Below are positions 1-5,814 of a DNA stretch of 8,935 nt, in pieces. The position numbers and the translations under genes are program-made. This DNA comes from Candidatus Martarchaeota archaeon (GTDB taxonomy: Archaea > Micrarchaeota > Micrarchaeia > Micrarchaeales > CABMGC01), in NCBI GenBank assembly GCA_023485825.1, contig JAMCZF010000008.1, forward strand, positions 1 to 8,935, given 5' to 3'. The notes beneath the pieces are model-generated. The model was not told the origin of the DNA, did not search any database, and saw only the letters and a program-made list of their open reading frames with translations. The number at the start of each line of letters is the position of its first letter. Within the stretch, counting starts at the first letter, position 1.

Positions 1-60
1 GATACCGCCGGCTTCGCCGGCGGAGAGGACCCGCCCGTGCGTGGGGTTTATAAGGGGTGA
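1..60 (+). other. Possible 3' tail of an upstream ORF (TnpB-like?)
   Basis: Frame 1 is open from the window edge and reads DTAGFAGGEDPPVRGVYKG, ending at TGA 58-60, inside the hairpin at 50-70. A low-complexity Gly/Asp/Pro tail running into a right-end hairpin is the arrangement seen in IS200/IS605 elements, where the tnpB stop lies close to the element end. The tail carries no conserved catalytic motif, so the family is a guess from position only. It could equally be noncoding sequence read by chance. Confidence 0.2.
5..23. repeat. GC-rich perfect hairpin at left edge
   Basis: CCGCCGGC, a 3-base loop TTC, then GCCGGCGG form a perfect 8-bp stem. Together with the second hairpin at 50-70 it marks the boundary upstream of the truncated ATPase gene. 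It may be part of a mobile-element end or a transcription/RNA structure; the sequence alone does not decide. Confidence 0.55.
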
Positions 61-70
61 AGCCCCTTAT
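50..70. mobile_element. Hairpin, possible right end of an IS200/IS605-like element
   Basis: ATAAGGGG, loop TGAAG, CCCCTTAT is a perfect 8-bp stem. Recognisable DUF4143-ATPase coding sequence begins only a few codons after it (GRHIPTT..., from about base 81). IS200/IS605 elements carry subterminal hairpins, lack terminal inverted repeats and insert without target duplication, so a hairpin abutting a gene cut in its middle fits such an end. I see no transposase in the window, so this is inference. A rearrangement with an unrelated hairpin is the alternative. Confidence 0.35.
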
Positions 71-914
71 GTCATCTGGAAGACATATTCCAACTACCAT
101 GCTTACATTCTCATTCAAGGAATACCTGCGGGCAAAGGACGCGGACGTTGACAAGTTGACAACAAACAGAAAAGAAGAACTGTTGCTGGAATACCTGCAG
201 AACGGCGGTTATCCAGAAACCATAACCAAAAAGCTCGACACAAAGCAGTATCTGGATATACTGTTTGAGTCTATACTGTATAAGGACATAATAAAACGGT
301 ACAATATACGAAAGGGAAAGGAGGTGGAAAGGCTGGCATTATACCTGCTCTCCAATGTGGCCACAGAATTTTCTTATCTCTCTTTGGCCAGTGCAGTAGG
401 AATGAAAAGCAGCATGACATCGCAGAAGTATTCTGGTTTCCTGGAAGAGGCATACCTGTTCTTCACCATAAATCGGTTTTCATACAAAACCAAACGCCTT
501 GGCCAGGGCAAGAAGGTGTACTGTTATGACTCCGGATTCATAACCGCGAAAGCCTTTCAAACGAGACAAAACCTAGGAAAGTTTTTTGAGAACTGCGTAG
601 CGTCGCATCTCAAGAGAAAAGAGCTTGACGGCCAGCTTGAGCTGTACTATTGGAAGAACCGGCAGAACGAGGAAGTTGATTTCGTAGTAAAGAAAGGCGT
701 CAAAAACGTGGAGCTGATACAGGTGTGTTACTCGGCAGAGGATAAGAAGACAGCCGACCGGGAAATACGCGCACTGCTAAAAGCCGGGCAAGAACTAAGG
801 TGTACTAACCTCACCATCGTTACGATGAGAGAAGACAAAACAGAAAACAAGGAATGGTTCAACATCAAGGGCAGGATAACATATAAGCCTCTGTGGAAAT
901 GGCTGCTTGAGTAG
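57..914 (+). pseudogene. 5'-truncated archaeal DUF4143-type AAA ATPase (C-terminal part)
   Basis: The reading frame encodes the C-terminal part of a family of predicted P-loop ATPases (AAA_14 plus DUF4143) common in archaea and often linked to mobile or toxin-like functions. Visible family landmarks are the junction segment with FSFKEYL (residues 18-24), NGGYPE (49-54), the helical/winged-helix middle around residues 85-140, YDSGF (157-161), and the nuclease-like C-terminal EVDFVV (206-211) followed by ELIQVCYS. The whole N-terminal ATPase half, with Walker A and B and some 130-150 residues in normal members, is missing. An in-frame TAA at 51-53 closes the frame just before the GTG at 57, which itself sits in a hairpin; ATG 69 is the other possible start. 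Base composition is visibly richer in A+T than the neighbouring genes, which suits horizontal origin. It ends 20 bases from convergent nrdG. Most likely a decayed gene; expression as a stand-alone DUF4143 fragment cannot be excluded. Confidence 0.75.
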
Positions 915-931
915 TGCAACGGTGTGTTGCA
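915..931. terminator. Small dyad between convergent genes
   Basis: TGCAAC, loop GGTGT, GTTGCA lies between the TAG of the truncated ATPase (912-914) and the TAA of nrdG (935-937). The place suits a shared terminator, but the stem is only 6 bp and no T-run follows on either strand, so the role is weakly supported. Confidence 0.25.
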
Positions 932-934
932 GCT

Positions 935-1648
935 TTAGCCTCTTATCCCGCAGCTCATGACAAGGCCCTCCTGCCTTATCTCGTTGCATGCGTCCTGCAG
1001 GACCTTGTCGCTGTACGGCAGTACCTTCTCGTAGCTGGGATCAAGGGTGTTGTGCGCAACGTACTGCTGCAGGTAGTAAGCCTTTGCGCCCTTTATCCTA
1101 TGCGCTATTGACTTCAGGTCCTCAGCCGACACCAATCCTGGCACTACGGTAGTCCTGAACTCGTAGTCTATTCCGGAATTCAGCAGCAGGTCTATGCTCT
1201 CGTTTATGTTCTTGAACATGGCTGCGCTGCCGACCCCCGCGGCCTTTGTGTACTTCCCTGCGTCGGGCGCTGTCTTCACGTCCATGGCCACGTAATCCAC
1301 GATCTTCCTCTCGAGGAGCTCGCGCAGCTTACCCGGATTGCTGCCGTTTGTGTCCAGCTTCACGAGAAGGCCCATGGCCTTGCACTCTGACATGAAATCA
1401 GCCAGATCCGCCTGCAATGTCGGCTCTCCGCCGGTTATCTCCACCCCGTCAAGGAACCTGCTTGCGTCGTGAAGCTTGCGCAGTATTGTCTCCTGCTTAT
1501 AGACGTGGAGCTTGCTGTAGTTCTTCAGTGCAAGATCGGAGTTATGGCAGAACGGGCAGCGCATGTTGCATCCTGCAACAAACACTATGGATGCGACCTT
1601 GCCCGGGTAGTCTATAAGGCTAACCCTCTGAAAGCCGCATATCTCCAT
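935..1648 (-). CDS. nrdG: Anaerobic ribonucleotide reductase activating protein (radical SAM)
   Basis: A 237-residue radical SAM activase that would use S-adenosylmethionine and a [4Fe-4S] cluster to place the glycyl radical on its partner reductase. The start MEICGFQRVSLIDYPGK and the cluster motif C27-x3-C31-x2-C34 (CNMRCPFC) followed by HN are typical of the archaeal/bacterial NrdG2 type. GGEP (73-76) is the SAM amino-group motif, and KLDTNGS (97-103) is the conserved strand after it. Length is normal. The ATG at 1648 is three bases after the stop of the separate glycyl-radical domain and has no clear ribosome binding site, so translation is probably coupled to that small gene. It is the last gene of the nrdD operon, and its substrate peptide would be that 61-residue protein. 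Pyruvate-formate-lyase-type activases share the fold, but the N-terminus and the operon favour NrdG. Confidence 0.93.
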   Translation of the reverse strand: MEICGFQRVSLIDYPGKVASIVFVAGCNMRCPFCHNSDLALKNYSKLHVYKQETILRKLHDASRFLDGVEITGGEPTLQADLADFMSECKAMGLLVKLDTNGSNPGKLRELLERKIVDYVAMDVKTAPDAGKYTKAAGVGSAAMFKNINESIDLLLNSGIDYEFRTTVVPGLVSAEDLKSIAHRIKGAKAYYLQQYVAHNTLDPSYEKVLPYSDKVLQDACNEIRQEGLVMSCGIRG

Positions 1649-1651
1649 GGC

Positions 1652-1837
1652 TCAGCATTTGGCGTACTCCTCCCTTGTCCTGTCGTACGTCTTCCTGTCC
1701 TTGAACTCCTCCTTCTTGCCCACGTTCCACTGGCCTACGGGGCGCAGGTAGCCTACTATGCGCGAGTAGACTTCGCACTTCGTGCGCCCTTCCATCCCTT
1801 CGACACTCACTGTCGCCATCATTTGCTCATTTGTCAT
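1652..1837 (-). CDS. Stand-alone glycyl-radical domain of class III ribonucleotide reductase
   Basis: A 61-residue protein matching the C-terminal glycyl-radical segment that is normally fused to NrdD. Residues 18-35 read GRTKCEVYSRIVGYLRPV, then WNVGKKEEFKDRKTYD, the consensus around the radical glycine; Gly29 in VGYLRPV is the predicted radical site. The ATG at 1837-1835 overlaps the nrdD stop (ATGA). It is preceded by AGGTGGTGA at 1839-1847, a good archaeal ribosome binding site with a 5-base spacer from AGGTG, so separate translation is plausible. The same frame is open upstream to 1921, but that longer version (89 residues) would begin inside nrdD and lacks support. The protein would dock into the NrdD barrel and be activated by NrdG, which follows three bases downstream. 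It recalls the autonomous glycyl radical cofactor GrcA/YfiD of pyruvate formate-lyase. Alternatives are a fusion made by -1 frameshifting or a sequencing indel in the A5 run. Confidence 0.85.
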   Translation of the reverse strand: MTNEQMMATVSVEGMEGRTKCEVYSRIVGYLRPVGQWNVGKKEEFKDRKTYDRTREEYAKC

Positions 1838-3855
1838 TTCACCACCTTTTTCATCATCAAGTCGGCATCGCATTTGGGACAGTACTCGTGTCTGCCCGGC
1901 AGATACCCGTGCTTCGGGCATATGCTGAATGTCGGCGTAAGCGTATAATACGGGAGCCTGAAGTTGTCAGCTATCTTCTTCACCAGCCTCTTAGTCGATT
2001 CGGGGGTGGGCATCGCCTCGCCGACGAACACATGTATCACGGTGCCTCCTGTGTATCTTACCTGCAGGTCATCCTGGTGCATAAGGGTCTCGAACACATC
2101 GTCGCTGTACCCTACTGGAAGGTGAGACGAGTTCGTGTAATATGGCGCCGCGCCGCGGTTCTTGTACGCTTCCTCATTAGCCACAACTATGTCCCTGTAA
2201 AGCTCCTTGTCCTTCTTCGCGAGCGCATAGCTCGTGCTCTCCGCAGGCGTCGCTTCCAGGTTGTATATGTTGTTGGTTTCCAACTGATAGACCTCCATCC
2301 TCGCGCGCATGAAGTCAAGTACCCTTATGGCGAAGGCCTTGCCATCGGGGCTCGCTATGTCCTTGTTCAACAGGTTCACGCACGCCTCGTTCATGCCTAT
2401 TATGCCTATTGTCGAGAAGTGGTTCTTCCAGTACTGGCCATAGGCCTGCTTTATGCCAGAGAGGTAGTACTTCGAGTACGGGTAAAGGCCGCGCTCTGTC
2501 AGCCTCTCCAGCGTCTTGCGCTTTATCTCCAGCGCGCCCTTGCATATATCCATCTGCCTGCCGAGCCTCTCCATGAACTCCTCCTCGCTCTTGGCAACGT
2601 GGCCTATCCTCGGCAGGTTTATGGTGAACACCCCTATGGAGCCGGTTAGCGGATTCGCGCCGAACAGGCCGCCGCCGCGCTTCTTGAGCTCCCTCGTGTC
2701 AAGCCTGAGCCTGCAGCACATGCTGCGCGCATCCTCTGGCTTCATGTCGCTGTTTACGAAGTTCGAGAAGTACGGTATTCCGTACTTGCCGGTCATCTCC
2801 CAGATCGGAATGTACTTCGGATTGTCCCAGTCGAAGCCCTTGGTGATGTTGTACGTCGGAATGGGGAATGTGAACACCCTGCCTGATGCGTCGCCCTCTG
2901 TCATGACCTCTGCGAACGCCTGGTTTATCATGTCAACCTCATTCTGGAACTGCGAATAAGTCTGCTCCATGAACTTGCCGCCTATGATGACGGGCTCGCT
3001 GCCTATGTACTCGGGAACCTGCAAATCCATCGTGAGGTTGGTGAACGGAGTCTGGAAGCCTACGCGCGTAGGGACATTCATGTTGAACAGGAACTCCTGC
3101 AATGCCTGCTTGACCTCATGGTAAGCCAGGCCGTCGTACCTGATGAACGGGGCCAGGTATGTGTCAAAATTCGACAGCGCCTGCGCTCCCGCGCACTCGC
3201 CTTGCAGCGTGTAGAAGAAGTTCACTATCTGCATCAGCGCAGTGCGGAAGTGCTTCGGCGGCTTCGATTCAATCTTCCCCGGCGCGCCCTTGAAGCCCCT
3301 TATGAGAAGGTCCTTTATGTCCCATCCGACGCAGTACGGTCCAAGCACATTGAGCTGGTGTATGTGTATGTCGCCGTTCTTGTGCGCGAACTTTGCATCC
3401 TCGGAGTACACCTTGTTTAGCCAATATATCGAGGTTATTTTGGATGTTATGTAGTTGTTCAGGCCCTGCAGCGAGTATCCCATGTTCGCGTTCTCGTTTA
3501 CCATCCAGTCCTGCTCGTTGACGTAATTGTCAACAAAGTCAAGGTGCTCCGAGATGGAGATGCTCTCACGCAGGTCCTGATGCTGCCTCCTGTATATTAT
3601 GTACGCCTTGGCGAGGTCCGATAGCCCGTTCCTCATGAGCACCTTCTCAACCATATCCTGCACCTGCTCGATAGTCGGCACCTCGTAGCTCTTCTCCAGC
3701 CCCACGACCACCTCGTCGGCGAGCTTGCCTGCCCTTGCCTTGACATCGCCGTTCCTGAAGCCCGACGCGCCCATCGCCTTCTCTATGGCGCCGAGTATCT
3801 TGCTGCTGTCAAACTTCACAACGCTCCCATCCCTCTTCATGATTTCCTTTATCAT
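1834..3855 (-). CDS. nrdD: Anaerobic (class III) ribonucleoside-triphosphate reductase, catalytic body without glycyl domain
   Basis: A 673-residue class III ribonucleotide reductase, which makes deoxynucleotides from NTPs under anaerobic conditions. Residues 6-95 are an ATP-cone (KRDGSVVKFD...), the allosteric ATP/dATP domain. The ten-stranded barrel follows: ECAGAQALSNFDTYLAPF (220-237), FPIPTYNIT (330-338), then MCCRLRLD with Cys380/Cys381, one of which should be the thiyl-radical cysteine. Next come RGGGLFGANPLTGSIG (393-408), IGMNEACVNL (486-495), YNLEATPAEST (531-541) and TGGTVIHVFVGE (602-613). A zinc-binding end uses C646-x2-H649 and C659-x2-C662. The protein stops at residue 673, just after this zinc site. 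The glycyl-radical segment, without which the enzyme cannot work, is absent and is encoded by the next, ATGA-overlapping gene. The start is ATG 3855, with a TATA box about 22 bases upstream; the in-frame ATG at 3840 (residue 6), behind AAGGA, may be the real start if transcription begins near 3851. Confidence 0.95.
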   Translation of the reverse strand: MIKEIMKRDGSVVKFDSSKILGAIEKAMGASGFRNGDVKARAGKLADEVVVGLEKSYEVPTIEQVQDMVEKVLMRNGLSDLAKAYIIYRRQHQDLRESISISEHLDFVDNYVNEQDWMVNENANMGYSLQGLNNYITSKITSIYWLNKVYSEDAKFAHKNGDIHIHQLNVLGPYCVGWDIKDLLIRGFKGAPGKIESKPPKHFRTALMQIVNFFYTLQGECAGAQALSNFDTYLAPFIRYDGLAYHEVKQALQEFLFNMNVPTRVGFQTPFTNLTMDLQVPEYIGSEPVIIGGKFMEQTYSQFQNEVDMINQAFAEVMTEGDASGRVFTFPIPTYNITKGFDWDNPKYIPIWEMTGKYGIPYFSNFVNSDMKPEDARSMCCRLRLDTRELKKRGGGLFGANPLTGSIGVFTINLPRIGHVAKSEEEFMERLGRQMDICKGALEIKRKTLERLTERGLYPYSKYYLSGIKQAYGQYWKNHFSTIGIIGMNEACVNLLNKDIASPDGKAFAIRVLDFMRARMEVYQLETNNIYNLEATPAESTSYALAKKDKELYRDIVVANEEAYKNRGAAPYYTNSSHLPVGYSDDVFETLMHQDDLQVRYTGGTVIHVFVGEAMPTPESTKRLVKKIADNFRLPYYTLTPTFSICPKHGYLPGRHEYCPKCDADLMMKKVVK
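1839..1847 (-). promoter_or_regulatory. Ribosome binding site for the split glycyl-radical gene
   Basis: AGGTGGTGA on the minus strand, inside the last codons of nrdD. AGGTG is five bases from the ATG at 1837. It matches the GGAGGTGAT-type site complementary to archaeal 16S rRNA and supports independent initiation of the 61-residue protein. Confidence 0.6.
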
Positions 3856-3869
3856 CGAAAGCCCCTATA

Positions 3870-3885
3870 CATCTATATATTGTGG
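3870..3885 (-). promoter_or_regulatory. nrdD promoter: TATA box inside an NrdR-box-like sequence
   Basis: The minus strand reads CCACAATATATAGATG. AATATATAG (3873-3881) is a TATA box centred about 22 bases before ATG 3855, implying a leaderless transcript or one starting just before the internal ATG 3840. The same bases match the core of the NrdR operator consensus (acaCwAtATaTwGtgt) at 12 of 16 positions, including the whole CwATATATwG core. The flank after it does not match, and I see no second box at the usual spacing. The promoter role is likely; the NrdR reading is speculative. Confidence 0.5.
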
Positions 3886-3906
3886 TTTCAAATCCAAGAA
3901 ACCACA
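3881..3906. repeat. 8-bp inverted repeat upstream of the nrdD TATA box
   Basis: TGTGGTTT, 10 bases, AAACCACA. It lies directly upstream of the TATA box on the nrdD strand, covering the expected TFB recognition element. It could bind a dimeric regulator of the reductase operon. A further dyad, GGTATT-TGT-AATACC, sits at 3913-3927. Confidence 0.45.
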
Positions 3907-3912
3907 ACCTCT

Positions 3913-3927
3913 GGTATTTGTAATACC
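3913..3927. repeat. Short dyad GGTATT-TGT-AATACC
   Basis: A perfect 6-bp inverted repeat with a 3-base loop, about 60 bases upstream of the nrdD start. It may be an upstream operator or activator half-site; there is no direct evidence of function. Confidence 0.3.
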
Positions 3928-3932
3928 TATGC

Positions 3933-4210
3933 TTTTAAACATTTGCACTCCGCGATAGGACCTTCCGTAAAAGAACCGCTATTCTTGGTTAACAATCTGA
4001 GCCATGTCTGCGCCGGAGAGCCGGCGCCATTCCCGGAGCCGCATATTCCACAATAAACCTCAAGACCGGGATTGGAAAGTCAGAGGCGGTTTCAGTAGCG
4101 GCATCTCAGCCATGCTCGGGGACGCGGACACCGCGAAGAGGGCAAAATGCCCGCCTGGCGCAACGCTGTAAAACGCACCGCCACGGGACAACCGGCCACG
4201 GCACACGGCA
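3933..4210. other. Non-coding divergent intergenic region with clustered hairpins
   Basis: No convincing protein gene lies between the nrdD promoter and the surface-protein promoter. A TATA-like TTTTAAAC stands at 3933-3940 and would point to a plus-strand start near 3961; read on the minus strand it could be a second nrdD promoter. Perfect hairpins follow: GCGCCGG-AGAG-CCGGCGC at 4010-4027, CGCGG-ACA-CCGCG at 4123-4135 and GGGCA-AAA-TGCCC at 4140-4152. There is also an imperfect direct repeat, ATCTGAGCCATG at 3995-4006 and ATCTCAGCCATG at 4103-4114. I looked for tRNA T-arms, RNase P and SRP RNA core motifs and C/D boxes and found none that hold up. A structured RNA of unknown type is possible. 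Confidence 0.35.
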
Positions 4211-4212
4211 AT

Positions 4213-4221
4213 CTCTTTATT
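4213..4221 (+). promoter_or_regulatory. TATA box of the surface-protein gene, leaderless start
   Basis: TCTTTATTA is centred about 25 bases before ATG 4243, the spacing at which archaeal transcription would start at or next to the start codon. No ribosome binding site is seen before the ATG, which agrees with a leaderless mRNA. Confidence 0.45.
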
Positions 4222-4242
4222 ACTTCACTTCTATAGTAATCC

Positions 4243-5181
4243 ATGCGAGCACCCATATTGCTTTGCGCTGCAGTGTTTGCAATGCTGCTTGGCCCGTCAT
4301 ATGCGCAGCCCGGCACGCACTTCCCGAATCCGATAACGGGCAACGCCATCATACAAAATGCCACAACAGCCAACACTGCCGCAGGAAATTTCTCCGAGAC
4401 GAACGCCAGCGCCGCGTCTGTTCTCGCAGGCGAGTCGTACATCTCAGAAAGGCTCGGAACGCAATACTACGCAGAGCATGTCAGCTACGTCTCTGGCTTC
4501 TACTACAGCGGCACGGGTCTTACATACCTGTACTTCTCGTACAGCATAATCCCTTCCAACGTCACCGGCATCGTCGGGGTTTATGGCGCGGGCCTGCCAT
4601 TAGCAAGGCTCACTGGGATAACGCTCACGCTGAACAGCTCCGGGGATGTTACCGCGTATGACGGCCCGCATGATCCCTATTCAATTCGCGTATCTGCCCC
4701 AGAGGCCATAGCCATAGCAGGCCTTTACGGAATAATTAACGGCACTGCCGCGATAGCTGCGGCGGAGAGCCCCTCAGAAGCCGGAGATCCGCTATACGGC
4801 TACTCCTTGGTATGGGCGGTAACCGGCCGCAGCGCAATCAAAAACGCGACCAATCCATACGGCAACGTGTACCCTGGCGTATATATCGATGTAGTCAACG
4901 GCAGCGTCGTCGGAGAGTACACCTATAATCCAATGATTGTGGCGCCGCAGCAAGGCATGTCCAGGGCCACTTTGGGCACCTTCTGGCTCTTTCCGCTAAA
5001 TGCCAGCGCGCCCGCCAGCGTCACGGCTGCAAGCGCGCAGGGCAACGCCACGCAGCAGGGCGCAGTGCAGTTCACACAGTCTGAAGAGTTTGGAATAATA
5101 ACGGCAGGGGCTGCCGGGATAATAATATCGGCTGTTGCAGCAGTCATCGCCTACAGGGCGCTCTCCCGCAGGCACAAGTAG
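4243..5181 (+). CDS. Secreted, membrane-anchored putative glycoprotein (PepSY-like segment)
   Basis: A 312-residue protein I do not recognise as a named family. Residues 1-21 are a Sec signal peptide (MRAPILLCAAVFAMLLGPSYA, cut expected after SYA). A hydrophobic helix at about 284-306 followed by YRALSRRHK is a C-terminal membrane anchor with a basic cytoplasmic end, so nearly all the chain would face outward. Ten N-x-S/T sequons (Asn39, 49, 54, 106, 131, 166, 201, 219, 253, 268) suggest heavy N-glycosylation. The stretch at about 185-228, with YSLVWAVTG... PGVYIDVVNGSVVGEY, resembles the strand-turn-strand of a PepSY domain (VW.V... VYVD..TG.V), but this is by eye only. Composition is rich in Ala, Gly, Ser, Thr and Tyr, as in archaeal envelope proteins. 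It is transcribed alone, divergent from nrdD and convergent with the NifX-like gene only 5 bases away. The ATG fits the leaderless promoter. Secretion is well supported; function is unknown. Confidence 0.8.
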   Translation: MRAPILLCAAVFAMLLGPSYAQPGTHFPNPITGNAIIQNATTANTAAGNFSETNASAASVLAGESYISERLGTQYYAEHVSYVSGFYYSGTGLTYLYFSYSIIPSNVTGIVGVYGAGLPLARLTGITLTLNSSGDVTAYDGPHDPYSIRVSAPEAIAIAGLYGIINGTAAIAAAESPSEAGDPLYGYSLVWAVTGRSAIKNATNPYGNVYPGVYIDVVNGSVVGEYTYNPMIVAPQQGMSRATLGTFWLFPLNASAPASVTAASAQGNATQQGAVQFTQSEEFGIITAGAAGIIISAVAAVIAYRALSRRHK

Positions 5182-5186
5182 GCGCA

Positions 5187-5504
5187 CTACCCGTGCAGCG
5201 GGTCAATTATGGCATCTATCCTGGAGCCGGGCTCGCATCTTGTAACAGCTATGTGCATGCTCTCCAAGTTCTTCTGCATCCTGGGATTCAGGTTCACGCA
5301 GACTACCATGTTGACCCTGTTCTCGGCAAGCATCTTGAGGAGCCTTCCGTGTCCGCTCTTCTCGTCGGGCTCGCTGTTGTGCGGATTGTCGACAATCTCT
5401 CTGCGCTTCATGCCGTTCCACAGTTCGATCAGCACGAATGTCTTCGATCTCCCGAAATGGTCGCTCACTGTCAGCGCGTCATCGCTCGGTATGCCTATTA
5501 TCAT
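5187..5504 (-). CDS. NifX/NifB-like dinitrogenase iron-molybdenum cofactor family protein (COG1433)
   Basis: A 105-residue single-domain protein of the Nitro_FeMo-Co family (PF02579). It starts IGIPSDD...VSDHFGRSKTFVLIE, the usual beginning with the conserved HFGR (16-19). The segment with GHGRLLKMLAENRVNMVVCVNLNP (from about residue 51) is the helix-strand pair that ends the family fold. Such small RNase-H-like-fold proteins bind metal-sulfur or cofactor clusters in nitrogenase maturation, but many anaerobic archaea carry them without nitrogenase, and no nif genes occur here. It is the last gene of a DUF5320-DUF134-NifX-like operon, nine bases after the DUF134 stop, with GAGG seven bases before the ATG. 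The family call is strong; the substrate is unknown. A role in Fe-S or metal cofactor handling is inferred from the family and its partners. Confidence 0.87.
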   Translation of the reverse strand: MIIGIPSDDALTVSDHFGRSKTFVLIELWNGMKRREIVDNPHNSEPDEKSGHGRLLKMLAENRVNMVVCVNLNPRMQKNLESMHIAVTRCEPGSRIDAIIDPLHG

Positions 5505-5513
5505 GTAATGGCC

Positions 5514-5807
5514 TCAAACAAGCGCAAAGTTTCCGCCTTCTATCCTTATCGCCTTTCCTTTCACTATGGCATCTGCAATCTTCTTCCTGGCCGCGCGCAC
5601 CGTCCTGTGGAATGTCGGCTGCGATATGTTCATACTCCTGGCGCATTCTTCCTGCTGCATGCCCTCAAGGTCGCTCAGCCTGACGGCTTCAAGCTCATCA
5701 ACATGCAGTATTACTTCATCGAGTCTGTACAGGGGCACGCCCCCGGGCTTGAAATAACTAACCCCCGGGGCAAATCCAACTGCCCTGCAGCGCATGGGCC
5801 TCGGCAT
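5514..5807 (-). CDS. DUF134 (UPF0251, COG1342) helix-turn-helix DNA-binding protein
   Basis: A 97-residue member of the UPF0251 family. The conserved opening MPRP...AVGFAPGVSYFKPGGVPL and then DEVILHVDELEAVRLSDLEGM are clear. Residues 48-72 (EGMQQEECARSMNISQPTFHRTV) form a sigma-70-region-4-like helix-turn-helix, and the end GKAIRIEGG is also conserved. ATG 5807 is chosen over the ATG at 5834 because MPRP is the family's normal start and GGGAG precedes it; the longer version would overlap the gene before it. It lies between the DUF5320 and NifX-like genes, seven bases after the former, an association seen in other anaerobes. As the only DNA-binding protein of the operon it is a natural candidate to bind the 20-bp palindrome in the operon promoter (inference). 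Confidence 0.88.
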   Translation of the reverse strand: MPRPMRCRAVGFAPGVSYFKPGGVPLYRLDEVILHVDELEAVRLSDLEGMQQEECARSMNISQPTFHRTVRAARKKIADAIVKGKAIRIEGGNFALV

Positions 5808-5814
5808 CCGGCGC

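Noticed and set aside
1838..1921. Upstream extension of the glycyl-radical ORF to 89 residues
   Set aside because: The extra 28 residues come from reading the zinc-site region of nrdD in the wrong frame; the start with a ribosome binding site is ATG 1837.
1831..2649. A 272-residue plus-strand ORF opposite nrdD
   Set aside because: It is antisense to conserved nrdD sequence, and its Arg/Val/Leu-rich translation is a by-product of the high-GC codon pattern.
3881..3906. GGTTTCAAATCC resembling a tRNA T-arm (GGTTCAAATCC)
   Set aside because: The flanks do not make a 5-bp T-stem around a 7-base loop, and no acceptor, D or anticodon arm is present. The bases are better explained by the TGTGGTTT/AAACCACA dyad.
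4070..4090. GGAAAGTC resembling the first conserved region of RNase P RNA
   Set aside because: The flanking consensus and the other conserved regions of RNase P RNA are absent on both strands.
4092..4442. A 116-residue minus-strand ORF in the intergenic region running into the surface-protein gene
   Set aside because: More than half of it is antisense to the well-supported secreted protein, and its translation is low-complexity Arg/Pro/Ala without a motif or ribosome binding site.
5189..5203. ACCCG-TGCAG-CGGGT hairpin as a terminator between the convergent surface-protein and NifX-like genes
   Set aside because: It lies inside the last codons of the NifX-like gene, the stem is only 5 bp and no T-run follows.
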